Assembly (NCBI RefSeq): GCF_052857255.1 | Contig: NC_135500.1 | Coordinates: forward strand, 101,996,548 to 102,060,547 | Length of the DNA: 64,000 bases | Origin: Amblyomma americanum | Lineage: Eukaryota; Arthropoda; Arachnida; Ixodida; Ixodidae | Reading direction: 5' to 3' | In this document: positions 1-10,878 of the stretch, in pieces | Numbering within the stretch: position 1 is the stretch's first letter | Layout of the letters: each line of letters starts with the position of its first letter | The notes under the pieces: generated by a model | The model's database searches: none | Seen by the model: only the letters and a program-made list of their open reading frames with translations | What the model was told of the DNA's origin: nothing | Translations under genes and position numbers: made by a program

Positions 1-132
1 GCCCAGGCCTGGCTCTTGGAGGGCAACCACGGCTGGTAAGGACTCGAAATTTTCAAGGTAGAGGCGGAAATTGGCCCGCTTAGTGCGGTCCTTAAAGCCT
101 CTACAGTTCCACTGTGTTATTGAAGTTGACAT
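1..132 (-). CDS. LINE ORF2 N-terminus (endonuclease), cut by window edge
   Basis: Forty-four codons read leftward from an ATG at 132 to the window edge. The peptide starts MSTSITQWNCRGF and ends VVALQEPGLG. This is the usual opening of the apurinic-like endonuclease of non-LTR retrotransposons: the N of 'WNCRG' and the E of 'LQEP' sit where the first catalytic Asn and Glu lie. The endonuclease nicks the genomic target to prime reverse transcription. The ATG lies 31 bp after the stop of the upstream ORF1 (164-2007), so both belong to one element. Clade I/R1/Jockey-like is inferred from the ORF1 zinc knuckles; the rest lies outside the window. Confidence 0.75.
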   Translation of the reverse strand, partial: MSTSITQWNCRGFKDRTKRANFRLYLENFESLPAVVALQEPGLG

Positions 133-163
133 GGCCGAATTGGAGATGGCGGAATTCCTTTGA

Positions 164-2007
164 TTAAGGTGTCTCGCCATGATTTAAAATTCTTGGGGGG
201 GAGGAGGAGGGATTGACTTCCTCAGAGCCAGCTACTTGCGCCATCAAGGGGGTGATGACGGAAGGAGCGGGGCAGTTGTCCTCATTGTCCGAATCAATAA
301 TCAGACGGGTGAATTTTGAAGGGCGGGATACGTCCCTAATGGGTCCCGTCCGACGGAGGAGGCGGGGGTTGTCCGAGATGTGTTTTGAGACCACCGCGGG
401 GACGGCAGATTTGACCTTTGTCAAGATCTGGTCCATGGCGGTCTCGATCATATATCGCAATTTAGAGGTTAAGCGCTCCTCCATCGCAGAGATGGCTGTC
501 ACGAGGGCAGGCGAGATCTCCGCGTCGCTCTCCATTGCGTCCGAGTTCCGCGGGCTCGGTGCGGCGGACGCCAATTTTGATTCTAAATTTTGAATTTTGT
601 TGAGCAAAAGCTCATTCTGTGCCCGGAGCACGTCTATCTGTTTTTTGTATTCCGCGTCGAGTGCGGAGACGGTTACGGGGGAGGGTGAGGGATGGGAGGA
701 AGAGGAGGCGATCTCAGCCCAGCTGCTCACCTGTTTGTGGTGTTGAGGCGCTGATGCCCGGGCGTCGGCAGCGCCAATTGTCTTGAGGGCCGGGAAGTGG
801 CCAGTGTCTCTGCCGCTGGGCGGTGGAGGCGCCGTCTTCTTCCCGGGCGCTGGTTTCACCGACGGTGAAGAAGGTGACGATGTCTTGTGGTCGGTGCCGT
901 GAGCACCACGCGGCGTTCCGCCACCGGCACCTGGTTTTGAATGACTTGGCTGCTTGCCAGGTCGCTGGTTTTTTGGCACCTCTGGGCGCTTAGCCTTGGG
1001 GCCATGCACCTTGAGCTGCCGGAATTTTCCCGTGCAGTCGCGGGAGTTGGTAGCGTGGGCTTGCCCACAGACTGCACAGGACAGACTGCATTCATGCTGC
1101 GCCTTGACTCCGTCGACGGTCGGCGCCGTTTGGCCACACAGGCCGCACTTTTCATCCGGGCAGGGGCAGGTGTCTGCTCGGTGGCCCACAGTGCCGCACC
1201 GCACGCAGGCCGGAATGGTTCTCTTGTACGGACGCACAAGGGTCACCTCAGAGTTGTAATGCACATATCGCGGCACCACTTTTCCCACGAAGGTGAGCGA
1301 CGCGACGTCGGATTTGCCAAGCTTGCGGATATCGGCAAGCTCTCCAGCACGCCACTGGATCTTGTTTTGGAGGGACTCACTGGTCTCGTGCTTGGCCACG
1401 GTGATGACGCCGCGGCACACGCCTCCAGTGAGTTTCAACTGGCCGTACATGGAGAGCTGGCCCTTCGGTGATGTTAGTTGAAAATCCCGCAGAAGCTTGT
1501 CCGCGACGTGCGGCTCTCTGGTGCCTGCGACGATCAGGTTTGCTCCCATGTGGGGAGCAGGCTGAGGGATGCTGCGGCCTTGGCACCCAGGTAGTCCGCG
1601 AACGCTGCTCCCAGCTCGCCATGTTGGTAGACATCCCTTAGAGCGACGGTCACCCGGGGCTTCAGGATGATGACGATGTCTTCTGGATGAAGACGCGGCA
1701 GTGGCTTTGGTTTCCAAGAGGGTCCGGTCTTAGACTGGGCCCCTCCGTGAAGCGCTGCAGCGCGCGCAGCAGCGCTGTGCCGTGTTGAGCGGCCTGCCGA
1801 CGTGGCGTCCGCTTTCTTGGAGGCGGCGTCCCGCTTGCGGGAGCGGCGTTCCACTAGTTTGAAGAGCCTGGGGTTCTCGATGGGCGCAGAATCCGGACTC
1901 TCAGGCGTTGGAGCTGAAGGAACCTCGGACCAGGCCATGGCGTCCGGGTCGTAGCCGCGTTGTACTTTTTGGGCAGCCATCTTGACACGGGTGGGCGACT
2001 CACTCAC
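164..2007 (-). pseudogene. LINE ORF1, gag-like nucleic-acid-binding protein, one frameshift
   Basis: Two overlapping frames together encode one ORF1: 2007-1534 (157 codons) and 1717-164 (517 codons). Protein similarity passes from one frame to the other near 1545-1560, so a single indel breaks it. The downstream frame carries a CCHC knuckle, CVRCGTVGHRADTC, then Cys clusters CGLCGQ and CAVCGQAH. A basic, Ser/Pro-rich stretch and a Gln/Lys/Leu-rich coiled-coil-like stretch follow. The role known for such ORF1 proteins is binding the element RNA. The ATG at 1980, in the context CAAGATGG, is a better start than the one at 2007. Confidence 0.7.
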
Positions 2008-2252
2008 GGCCGAGCGTCGGCGTAGGCGTTAGGCCTAGCGCCGTCGCCACGAAACGCAAGTGAGGATCGGCCCTAAAATGCGTAAATGTTGCCCCACCTG
2101 TGTGTGAGTGGTGTCCACAGGTAGCTGTCGACTTCGCGAACACAGACGCGGCTGTGTTGACGGGGTTCCGGCCGAGGAACCGTGGCTCCAGCCAAAAGTT
2201 GGTGGAGACGATGCGCTGTATGTCCACTCGCTTTGCGCGCTCACAGCGCCCT
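2008..2252 (-). other. Probable 5' UTR of the LINE
   Basis: This 245-bp GC-rich stretch lies upstream of ORF1 and ends exactly where sequence shared with units 2 and 3 begins (2252/2253). I infer it is the 5' UTR and that the element's 5' end abuts the duplicated array. No long reading frame is present. Confidence 0.5.
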
Positions 2253-2885
2253 CCCCGTCTGTTGGTTTCGATCACTGGTCACAAACATCGAGCTTGAAAT
2301 ATCTCTTGCTCATCGCCAGGTATTGCGCGCATTGACGTGAACGTTCAGCGCGTGAAATACTTCGGAAGATGTAAGGCCGCCGCTCTTTTCCAGCTGGGTA
2401 CCTTTGCAGGACGCCGGCATACGCAGAAGCGGCTCCCCAGTACAAGCGAGAACCCCCGACTGCATACGAGGAACGAAAAGGGTCGCTTGACGCACCGACA
2501 CCCCCCCCCAACGACGTAAGCTATCATCGGAGAGGCACCGGCAGCGTCCCGCCGTGCCTCGTGGAGGGGTTTCCAGGAGGGCAGTGACAGACACCAGTCA
2601 TGGCGAACATGCCGTACTCACCCAAACCGTGAGAAAACAGGGCCGTTCCTTATCTGGTTTTCCGGAGCGGCAGACAAACCCATTCATGCTTATTAGCCGT
2701 GTCCCGTCGTCGGTAGTGAGGCGGCTTCGTGGCCCTTTCGCTCCCTCTTCTGTTGCTGACGGGCGACGCGGACCGATGATGGGTGGCAGCGTGCGTGAGG
2801 AAAGACGGATTAGCTCCGAAGGGATAGCGTGTGGATACCTTTACTTTAGAGAGAGTAGTGGAGTATTTGTTTTTGATTTGGTTTG

Positions 2886-3238
2886 TGTTAACAACGAGAC
2901 TCTGGGCCCGAGGCTGAGCCCAACCCAAGGTTAGTCCCCATCTCGCATGTTATTTTTCATTGGAGAATTGATGCTTAGGGCGGGCCAATGGAAATCACCG
3001 CCCCTAGTCCTTTGTTAATTATGTGCTTAAAAGCGCATGTGAACGGATGCAGTCCAGTCCAATCTGAGCTGGGGCTCCATGCTTAGCATGTAACCTGATG
3101 CTACTTAGGCTCTAACCCGCCGGGTCGATGAGAAAAGTAGCGCAAAGTTTGTTCTTTTCTAAATTCATTTCTGCTTCTTCAAGTTTAACTCTCTGTATAT
3201 GTATGCTGTAAATATATTCTCTTCTGTCATCATCTACA
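2886..3238 (+). repeat. Unassigned repeat, possible solo LTR (U1 copy)
   Basis: The segment begins TGTTAAC and ends CTACA. It holds a TATA-like GCTTAAAAGCG near 3027 followed by CAGTCCAGTCC, and an AT-rich end containing GTAAATATATTC. That layout resembles an LTR (promoter, then polyadenylation region). I found no target-site duplication and no internal retroviral-type sequence beside it, so this is a weak call. Confidence 0.25.
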
Positions 3239-4094
3239 AGCTCGCCTCCTGTCCATCTTCCAAGCCGAACGACACTAGAGGAAGGGTTCGTAAACCTTGC
3301 TCGAAGAAACGAACTACCGTGAAATTCTACTGACGATATGCGGCCGGGTGCATCACCCAGGCTGCTTGTAGTGTGGCGCGTACAGGATTATTAGCGACAG
3401 GGTGCTAAGTACACGCTGCTTTGCATATACAGTGCTTTTTTATGTTTTGTAAATTAGGCCAATGGTAGTCGCTGGCGCAGTTTGTTCTCGAATAGTCCTT
3501 TAGACTCGCGCGTGCGGCGCAGATTTGTTTACTTTTTGTGTACACAGCTCTCCAACGATATATGAGACAGATACTGCGCCATTTCGTTTCCCTAAAAAAC
3601 CAATATTATTATTACACAGCTCTCACTTGACAATTATCTGTTTACCCTGCACGCCGTAGCTGCTCTCGGCAGCGCTGTTTCATTTTGCACTTGTATGATT
3701 TCCAGGAACAACGATAAAACACAATCTTTAACTGCTCCCCGCGGCATTTTTGCAGCTATTATGGCACCCATCGAGGAAACCGTAAATAGACTTGCTTGTT
3801 TCAAAGGGCGTTTTCTTTAGGCTCTTGTGGGAGTCGAGATCTAACACCTAGCAAGCAAGCGAGAAAGCACTGCTGCTATCACCTTTGCTACCAGTGGCGT
3901 GCGTCTACGGCAGGATAAACTGCCCAGAAGCAAACGCCGAGAAAAGCAGGAAACGTTGATAGAAACGGTCAGCAGATCATAGAAAAGCGTTTCTGCAGGT
4001 CGGACAGACGTCGCGTTCTCTCATTAACGCGGGTCATGTCTGAAGACTTGTCCTGAGGCGTCGAGTCAGGCATGTGTGCAGTAGAGTCGGAGTC
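3239..4094. other. No gene seen; SINE 3' fragment at 3551-3616
   Basis: No coding similarity is recognisable. A 66-bp piece at 3551-3616 (CGATATATGAGACAG, TGCGCCATTTC, then ATT repeats) is the 3' end of the tRNA-headed tick SINE. The stretch is shared with units 2 and 3. Confidence 0.6.
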
Positions 4095-4381
4095 TAAAAT
4101 CTCCATCTGGATTTACAGCTCAGTGGTTCTCTTTGCTTCCCCTTCACTTGATTCATGCGATGCGATAGGATAAACGCAGCAGTAAACGACGTGGGTGTTT
4201 TACGAGGCATTTTCAGCTTGTTCTTGCGAAGCGCCACGGCGAGGTCAGAGGAACACAGCGTCGGCTGCAGCAGCGGCGTCTGATCGGAACAGCCGCTTTT
4301 TTCCCGCTGCGCCTCCCAGGTGGCGTCACCTGTTCGGCTGAAACTGCAGCGCACGAAGCGGATACGAAAGCCGAGCGTAAT

Positions 4382-4770
4382 ATATCATCATCATCATCAT
4401 CATCATCATCAGGCTTACTACACCCACTGCAGGGCAAAGGCCTCTCCCATGTCTCTCCAATTAACCCAGTCCTTTGCCAGCTGCATCCACCCTTTGCCTG
4501 CAATCTTCTTTTTCTCATCCTCCCACCTAACCTTCTGCCGCCCCCTGCTACTCTTACTTTATCTTCGAATCCACTCCGTTACCCTTAAGGACCAGCGGTT
4601 GTCTTGCCTTCGCATTACATGCAATGACCAAGCCCACTTCTTTCTCTTGATTTCGACTATGATGTCATTAACCCGTGTTTGTTCCCTCAGCCACTCTGCC
4701 CGCTTCCGGCCTCTTAACGTTACACCTATCATTTTTCTTTTCATGGCTCGCTGCGTTGTCCTTAACTTAA
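4382..4770 (-). mobile_element. RTE-type LINE, 3'-terminal fragment
   Basis: Read leftward it encodes KRKKWAWSLHVMRRQDNRW followed by VTEWIRR. This is the C-terminal hallmark ('W.GH..RR.D.RW....W.PR') of RTE-clade LINEs, often annotated as craniofacial development protein 2-like. The 3' end is a run of ATC/GAT triplets at 4385-4410, a typical RTE tail. It is 5'-truncated near 4770 and frameshifted. A remnant survives in unit 3 at 46405-46460; U2 has lost it. Confidence 0.7.
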
Positions 4771-4891
4771 TCTGAACGCTTTTCGTACCCTACCCCACCC
4801 TACGGAAAAAATGAGGTGGTCTGGCGCCGTTCGCGGCGCGCATTGTCTTGCCTAGACATCACCGCTCCTATTTTTATTTTTAATTTCCAAA
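4771..4891 (+). other. Probable 5' UTR of Tx1/L1-like LINE
   Basis: A short stretch between the RTE tail fragment and the ATG at 4892. The ATG context is AAAATGA. Nothing else is recognisable. Confidence 0.35.
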
Positions 4892-5860
4892 ATGACTACT
4901 CTTAACATCATTACTCTTAATGTGCAGGGGTTCCGCAATGTTACGAAGCAGGCAGAAGTGGTCGCTTTTCCTCGTTCATCGGGCTGCGATATCCTCTGCC
5001 TGCAAGAAACCATTTTTTTTAGCCTCAGTGACGTGTTGGAATTTAAGCGTAGGTTTGGCATCGATGGTTTCTTTTCGTACGCCAGCACGCATACTAGCGG
5101 CGTTGGCGTTTTTGTTTTTAACCACATCCTCCTGCGAGATCATCATGTTACCTAGGATGCTCTCCGACGCGTTCTGGCGTTCGACTGTACTTTAACGCAC
5201 TTCGCTAGAGAATTCTTTGCATTTATGTACCTACGCACTCCAATTTGGTGAACACATTCTTTAAAGATCAAGATGTGTATTTTCTTGGCGGACGTAACGT
5301 TGTGATGTTGGCCTATTTCAACTGCGTGCTCGATACGCTCGCTGATGTGCAAAGCCCTGGTAGGGGCCGGCCAGGCTGGATTGCGCGCGAGTTGCGCCGC
5401 CTAGTCAAATAGTTTATGCTCACAGACGCTTATGAGCTCCTGTCTGGAGGTGTCTGCGTATATCATCGAGCAGGCTAGACAGGACGTATGTACCGACAGG
5501 CCTTCCGAGGACAGTGTGCGCTGCTAACTTAATGACGCTGCCATCCTCGCCGGTATACATATCAGACCGTCATCCCTTTCTTCTGTCACTCGGGGTTCCG
5601 GCGGCTGCAGTGTTTCCTCCCAGTGTTTCCTCCCAGTTTGGATGCGCGCATCGTTCACGACGCCAGCATGAGAGAAGGAGTGACGCGGGCCTTGTGTTGT
5701 TCGGTTGTTGGGGTTGTGCCTGGTGTCTGAGACCGTCTGAAGGATCTGTGGCGTCACCATTGCGCCGCTTCATTCGAGCCCTTAGGGCTCGCGTCTCAGC
5801 TGAGGTGCGTGTAGTGACAGCGAAACTGCGTATAGCTCAGCGCACCCCGTCGCCATCGTC
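4892..5860 (+). pseudogene. Tx1/L1-like LINE ORF2, endonuclease part, frameshifted (U1)
   Basis: Opens MTTLNIITLNVQGF and continues CDILCLQETIFF, matching the first Asn and Glu motifs of the apurinic-like endonuclease. After a stop at 5153-5155 similarity resumes in other frames: GGRNVVMLAYFNCVLD (normally GDFN), GPGRGRPGWIARELRRLV-type sequence, and SPVYISDRHPFLLSL near 5545-5590 (the terminal SDH motif, here SDR). At least three frame breaks make it dead. U2 lacks everything before 5260. Confidence 0.65.
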
Positions 5861-5866
5861 GCTTAT

Positions 5867-7005
5867 GTGCGCATGGAAAGAAGAGCTTTCCGAGCGTCAC
5901 CAGCGTCTTTTACGATCATCCTCATTGACAGCGGCGGCATGGCGTTGTCGAGCAGTTCAACTGCTCATCCTGAGGTGCTTCGGTTTACACGCCTGGAGCT
6001 GTTGTCCCCTCAAGGTGCCCCTGCTTTTACATCTTCCGCCAGGGCTGTGGACAGCCATTTGGCAGGAATTTCAGTGCCTTTTTCGTCCATTTCCGGGATA
6101 TTGCTCAGACGCTCCTTCTGGTTGACTGCGACGACGTTTCCGCACACCCAATTTTTGCAGGCTTGCCGCAGGTTGCCGCTGAACTTCATGGTGGCCTTAT
6201 GGCTTCACGAACACCTGTGGCCTTATGTTGGCCTTATGGTGGCCTTATGGCCAACACCAGGTGAAATCAAGGAGGCGTTGGATTGTATGAAACCAGGCTC
6301 AGCGCCTGGGTTAGTTGGTCTTCCTGTGGAGTTTTATTTACAATTCTGGCATATTGTAGGCCCCAGTTTCTCGCAAGTGTTAAAAATATGTATCACTCGG
6401 CACGTCTTTATCGGTTCATTTAAAAGAGGCCGCATTGTCCTGATTCCTAAAATGACTTCATTCCCCACATGTTGGGCCGATTGGCGCCCTACCACCTCAC
6501 TAAATGTAGATTATAAAGTATTGGCAAAATTACCCGTTCGCCGTCTACGGTCTCTTCTCCCGTCCCTCATTTCCTGCCACCATGTTTTCTCCATCCCGGG
6601 TCGTGAAATACATTTTTTATCTTCCGTAGTGCCAGATATCCTAGAGTATACTTTACGGCGGCGCGCACAGGGTCTTCTTGTTTCCCTCGATCAACAGAAG
6701 GCGTTCAACTATTTAGAGCATGTGTATATTTACGGTTAACTGGATGCTTTCGGTTTCCCACCTCCTTTCGTGCTTCGCAGTAAAGAGCTGTACAGATACA
6801 TTTTAAACACTCTGTTCCTGGATGGCTGGGAAAGTACCGCATATGATGTTGACCGCGGCGTCCATCAATGTTGTCCGCTCTCGGCCCCATTGTTTGTCTT
6901 AGCATTAGAGCCTTTCCTCCTACCAGTCAATCACCACTCTCTTATTAGCGGTCTGCGTTGCCAGGCGGTGAGGCAGTACGCGCCACTGCTTATGCAGATG
7001 ACATC
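5867..7005 (+). pseudogene. Tx1/L1-like LINE ORF2, reverse transcriptase (U1)
   Basis: The frame 5867-6739 holds KPGSAPGLVGLPVEFY, RGRIVLIPK, DWRPTTSLNVDYKVLAKL and SLDQQKAFNYLEH, the ordered RT motifs of L1/Tx1-type elements. A second frame has GVHQCCPLSAPLFVLALEP (normally QGCPLS), and YADD is encoded at 6991-7002 in a third frame. Frameshifts near 6740 and 6985 break it. An internal run of TGGCCTTATGG repeats lies at 6190-6255. A SINE (7021-7239) splits the domain just after YADD. Confidence 0.75.
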
Positions 7006-7020
7006 ACACTCTACATAGCT

Positions 7021-7239
7021 AGCCGCCGCTGTGGCTGAGTGGTTATGGCGTTCGGCTGCTGGCCCGAAAGCCGCGGCGGTCAAATTTCAATCGAGGCTAA
7101 ATTCTAGAGGCCCGTGTACACTGTGATTTCAGTGCACGTTAAAGAACCCCAGGTGGTCTAAATTCCCGGGGCTCTTCAATACGGCGTCTCGCATAGCCTG
7201 AGTCGCCTTGGGACGTTAAATCCCCATGAACCAAACCAA
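7021..7239 (+). mobile_element. tRNA-derived SINE, CCAAAC-tail subfamily, in LINE RT (U1)
   Basis: The head has GGCTGAGTGGTTATGGCG (box A region) and GGTCAAATTTCAATC (a degraded box B). The body contains CAGTGCACGTTAAAGAACCC and the tail is GAACCAAACCAAA. It is flanked by a 13-bp target duplication, ACTCTACATAGCT at 7008-7020 and ACTCTACTTAGCT at 7240-7252. The tail differs from the ATT-tailed SINEs elsewhere, so this is a second subfamily. Confidence 0.85.
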
Positions 7240-8275
7240 ACTCTACTTAGCTGATGAACGTAGCCTGCTCGAAGCCTTAAACCTTTTTCGTGCGTACGCC
7301 TCATTTTCGGGGGCTGATCTTAATTATTTTAAGAGTCACTACTTTTTTGTGGGGTCTCCTCAGAGACGTATTACATGTGCGATACCTTTGCAGTGGTGTG
7401 CGCAGATGCGCATTTTAGGTGTGACCTACGACTGTGCTGGAATATGGGATGGTATGTGGTCTTCTGTCATAGAGGGCATTACAGCTCGTGTGCAGACGGC
7501 CCAGACAGTTGACCTCCCTCTGCTTGAGAGGCGCTGCCTGGTTCGTCGGTGGTGCTGGGTGACTTTTGGTACCTTTGCCACATTGTTAAACCACCCCTGC
7601 GCGTCATAAGGCGGGTGCAGACTACAGTTTTTTCTCTGTTTTTTTGCTCAGGCGGAACCGAGCTTGTGGCTCGTGCTGTTCTTGGACAACCACGGGAGAG
7701 AGGCGGTTTTACCTTTCCAACTTTGTCCATCACGTTCTCGTTGTTAGCTTTGAAGTGCATTTTGAGTATACTGCTGGGGGAAGCGGCTCCGGCGCTACCC
7801 TAGCGCGGCACATTTTGGGCCCTTTGCGTTATTTGAATCCCACGGCCCCTGTTAATCATGGACCTCCAACAGAGCAGCCTACTGCTTTCTATGCTACGCC
7901 AGTGGCCTTTTTCAGACATGTAAGCGCAGTAGTACCTGATGTCAACATCGTTGCAGACCGTGTGGTGGACATTATAGGCTCGCTATTGTTGCCTGTTGTG
8001 CCGGCGACTCGCCGTTCATCGATGCGCCGCGTTCAATGGGCGCGCATAGCGTCGATTCCTCTCCCAGACCATCTACACGACTTTGGAAACTGCTGGGCAG
8101 TGCTGCTTACTTGTGATCGGCTAAAGCGGTGGGGTGTTTTAGGCTCCAATACCTGTCCGAATCGTCCGCTTCCGCAATTTAAACGCCACGCTAGTCACCT
8201 GCGTGGTAGCGCGTGTCTTTTGGTGCGCGGTTCATGCGGGATTCCGTGGGCAGGACATTTCGAGCTTTTTCGCCG
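7226..8275 (+). pseudogene. Tx1/L1-like LINE ORF2, C-terminal part (U1)
   Basis: After the SINE the RT thumb continues: SLLEALNLFRAYASFSGADL, MRILGVTYDCAGIWDGMW, then in shifted frames LVARAVLGQPRERGGF and LGPLRYLNPTAPVNHGPP, and RRVQWARIASIPLPDHLHDF near 8022-8085. The order matches the C-terminal half of L1/Tx1-like ORF2. There are at least two frameshifts. Similarity ends at ~8275, where an RNase-H-bearing LINE fragment begins without a visible tail. Confidence 0.65.
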
Positions 8276-8930
8276 CTAAAAACTATTGCCGACTCCCAGT
8301 CGGCGTGTCGCCTCTTCCTTTCTGGCAGACTTCCACAATCCATCGCTCCCACTCTGACTACCCCACAAGTTCAAAATTCCACATACAAGCGCCAACTAAC
8401 TTGGACTCCGGGGCACGAGGGCTCGAGGGAAACGAGGCCGCGGACAGTCTAGCTCGAGGATATACTAACCGAGCGACAAACCTCCCCGACCTCACCGCTT
8501 TCCCCTCTACGTACGGCGAGCACCTCCTCTTCTCCGAACACAAATACAAGTCTATCCCCCACCACACCGTAAGCAAACGGCGGCAGAGGCGAGGGAATGG
8601 CGACAACTACAGACGAACACCTTTGCTAACCTACACAAGTACCACATCATCTTCCCCGACAGATATGTCAGAATCTACCCCTGGTGTGGCGGAATTCCAA
8701 CAACATATCATGTAAGAAGGGGCTGCTCCAGAACTAGACAAACATCACTCCGAGGAACAGCGGGAGTCTGCCCTGCTCAGCTCTGAGTTGGCAACGCAGC
8801 GAAAGCTGAATTCCCATGCATGAGCAACTGCGGTGGGTATTGGTGTCCTGAAATAAGAACTCCACCCAAAATCTATATCTCCGCCTCTCTATCCTACCTT
8901 TTTGGAATAAATGTTTTCTACTACTACTCC
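8276..8930 (+). mobile_element. RNase-H-type LINE, 3'-terminal fragment (U1)
   Basis: Begins inside an RNase H domain (ADSQSACRLFLSGRL, normally TDSQSA) and continues LTWTPGHEG then LEGNEAADSLARGYTNRAT, the last catalytic Asp region, in two frames. A C-terminal Cys/His stretch (CPWCGGIPTT in the U2 copy, changed here) follows. A 3' UTR with AATAAA near 8907 ends in TACTACTAC. This is the 3' end of an I/R1-group element, 5'-truncated and decayed. Confidence 0.65.
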
Positions 8931-9130
8931 CGCGGCCGCTTTCACAGCGGCCATTTTTCTCGCATGTTAATTGTTGCGGGTCATTTTAGTTAATGGCTCA
9001 ATCGATGCACCACATTGGCTGCTGGCTTTCGACGTCGCGCTGTGTGGCCAATACTTAACCGTCTTCGAAGGGAGCTGATCAGTTTCTTGTCAGAGGAACT
9101 CTTTCTTGGAAGAGGAAGAGTTCTTCCTGC
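8931..9130. other. No feature recognised
   Basis: Sequence between two LINE 3' ends that point toward each other. No coding similarity or tail was seen. Confidence 0.5.
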
Positions 9131-9865
9131 GATGGTGGTGGTGGAAACTTTATTACATACAGGGGAGTTTAGGACGCACAGGGCCTTGGGCCCCCGCACG
9201 GTCCCACTGATATCAAACGTTCATGTCCCGGAGGCTCATAACGATGGCAGACCAGCCTGTGGCGATGGCTTGCTTGGCCGGGTCCTCGGAGCGCAGTAGG
9301 GTCTCCCAAGCCTCCCAAGTGGTAAGGTGCTCCAGGCCCCGCGGGGGAGGATCCGCCGGGCTGAGGAAAAAGATGTGATCGAGAGTGGCTTTGGGGTGGT
9401 CGCTGAGGGTACAGGAGGGGTTTGTGTGGACTTGGTGATAGCGCGAGCGAATATAAGGGGAAGGTAAGGTGCATGTTTGGAGCCGCCTCCAAAGTGTCTG
9501 ATGATAATTGTCGAGGGAGGGATCGGGTGGGGGGGGGGGGGGCGGGGGTACAGCCGACGCTCGGCTTTGCAGGCCTGCGTCAGTTCACTGAAGGAATGCA
9601 TGCGCTCCCGTGAGAACCCCGGATCGGAGGCCGCCGGTGCCCGGTTGAGAGAACCTCGGGCTAAAGCGTTGGCAGCCTCGTTTCCGGAATTCCTGAAGTG
9701 GGCAGGTACCCATATGAGCTCCATGTGGCTGGGCGGGTGTGCGGCGAGGGAGTTCAATATGCGAAATGCAGGGACGTGAACTCTCCCGCGGGCGAAATTC
9801 AGTATGGCAGTTTTAGTGTCCGATAGTATATACCGGGCCTCCGTGCGGGGGTCATGTCCATTCAT
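9131..9865 (-). pseudogene. R1/I-type LINE 3' fragment with RNase H end (U1)
   Basis: Read leftward it starts near TEARYILSDTKTAILNFARG and carries ELIWVPAHFRNSGNEAANAL, the RNase H C-terminal motif (W.PAH.....NE.A). It then runs through LRPAS-like linker sequence to a Cys/His C-terminus and a 3' end at GTAATAAAG near 9140-9150. A G-run at 9530-9542 shifts the frame. It is the same family as 21121-23380, which keeps the RT. 5'-truncated at ~9865. Confidence 0.7.
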
Positions 9866-10356
9866 TTTTGTTAAAAACGATCGTCGTGTTTTGGTCTTTA
9901 GGCCAAACTGGCGCTACGGTCTTTGTTTTCGTGTCAGATTATTGCTGTTTCACTTTTCTGTGAAGACGTATGCTGTCCCGACTTAAATCGCTCACAAGCA
10001 ATTTCTGTTAGCTGCTCAAAGCTGCTTATGGTACCTGTACAATTGGCTCGCCTTACATGCTTAGCGTCATGTCTACTTGTGAATGTCATCGCATCCGGTA
10101 ACCTTGGTATGTGTACGTACGTAAATAAAAAATTTTCCAATCACTTCATTTACATAAAACCAATCTTCATTTTATTTTCCTTCCCTTTTCAATGGACGCA
10201 AAACGCGAGAGAAGTTATTGCCAGGAAGAAAGAAAAGAAAAGTGCACAGGCCTGCCCACTGTCTCGAGCCGAGCCACAATCGCTACCACGTGCAGATATT
10301 AGGAGAGTTGAAAGATGGGATAGAAAGACAGGATAGTAAAGACGCGCTAAAGACAA
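9866..10356. other. No gene recognised
   Basis: AT-richer unique-looking stretch shared with U2. Only short frames are present. I see no similarity to a known family. Confidence 0.5.
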
Positions 10357-10472
10357 GGCCGATCCCGGAGGCAGTGCAATACCGGGCCTATCGGTGGCGG
10401 GAGTGAAGCATCCTTCAAACCCTCCGCCACATTTCTAAAAATAAGTCCAATTGGACCCGTAACAGATACTCT
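10357..10472 (-). pseudogene. U2 snRNA-derived sequence, degenerate (U1, copy 1)
   Basis: Read leftward it has TATCTGTTACGGGTCC, CTTATTTTTAGA, GGCGGAGG, then CCCGGTATTGCACTGCC and CTCCGGGATCGGCC. In this order they match the branch-site/Sm region, stem III and stem IV of arthropod U2 snRNA, which I compared from memory. The 5' end of U2 is missing, so it is a truncated retro-copy or a repeat with a U2-derived part. Confidence 0.55.
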
Positions 10473-10502
10473 ACGGGGTCCGGACAATCGCGTACGCGAT
10501 AC

Positions 10503-10811
10503 GCAAAAGCGCCCGTGTGGTGTGCGATGTCAGTGCACGTACGTTAAAGTTACCCAGGTGGTCGAAATTATTCGGCAGCCCTCCACTACGGCACCTCTTT
10601 GTTCCTTTCTTCTCTAAGTCCCCTTCCCTTTCCGCGCGGTTCAGGTGGGAGAGAGATACTGCGCCATTTCCTTTCCCCCAAATCCAAGTTTCCAAATTCT
10701 AATTTTCCTTTCTCCTTTAACTCCCTCCTTTATCCCTTCCCTTACGGCGCGGTTCAGGTGTCCAACTATATATGAGACAGATACTGCGCCATTTCCTTTC
10801 CCTAAAAACCA

Positions 10812-10874
<63 letters not shown>

Positions 10875-10878
10875 TCCT
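10503..10878 (+). mobile_element. Two 5'-truncated ATT-tailed SINE copies (U1)
   Basis: The first piece (10503-10690) starts in the SINE body (CGCCCGTGTGGTGTGCGATG) and reaches CATTTCCTTTCCCCC. The second (10700-10878) repeats the 3' part and ends in about 23 ATT units at 10813-10874. U2 has only a few ATT units here, so the tail length differs between units. Confidence 0.75.

Noticed and set aside
941..1471. Plus-strand frame of 176 codons over the LINE ORF1
   Set aside because: Antisense shadow of the zinc-knuckle ORF1.
2272..2594. Minus-strand frame of 78-108 codons present in all three units
   Set aside because: Conservation is explained by recent duplication of the whole unit. No known domain and no codon-level signal can be judged.
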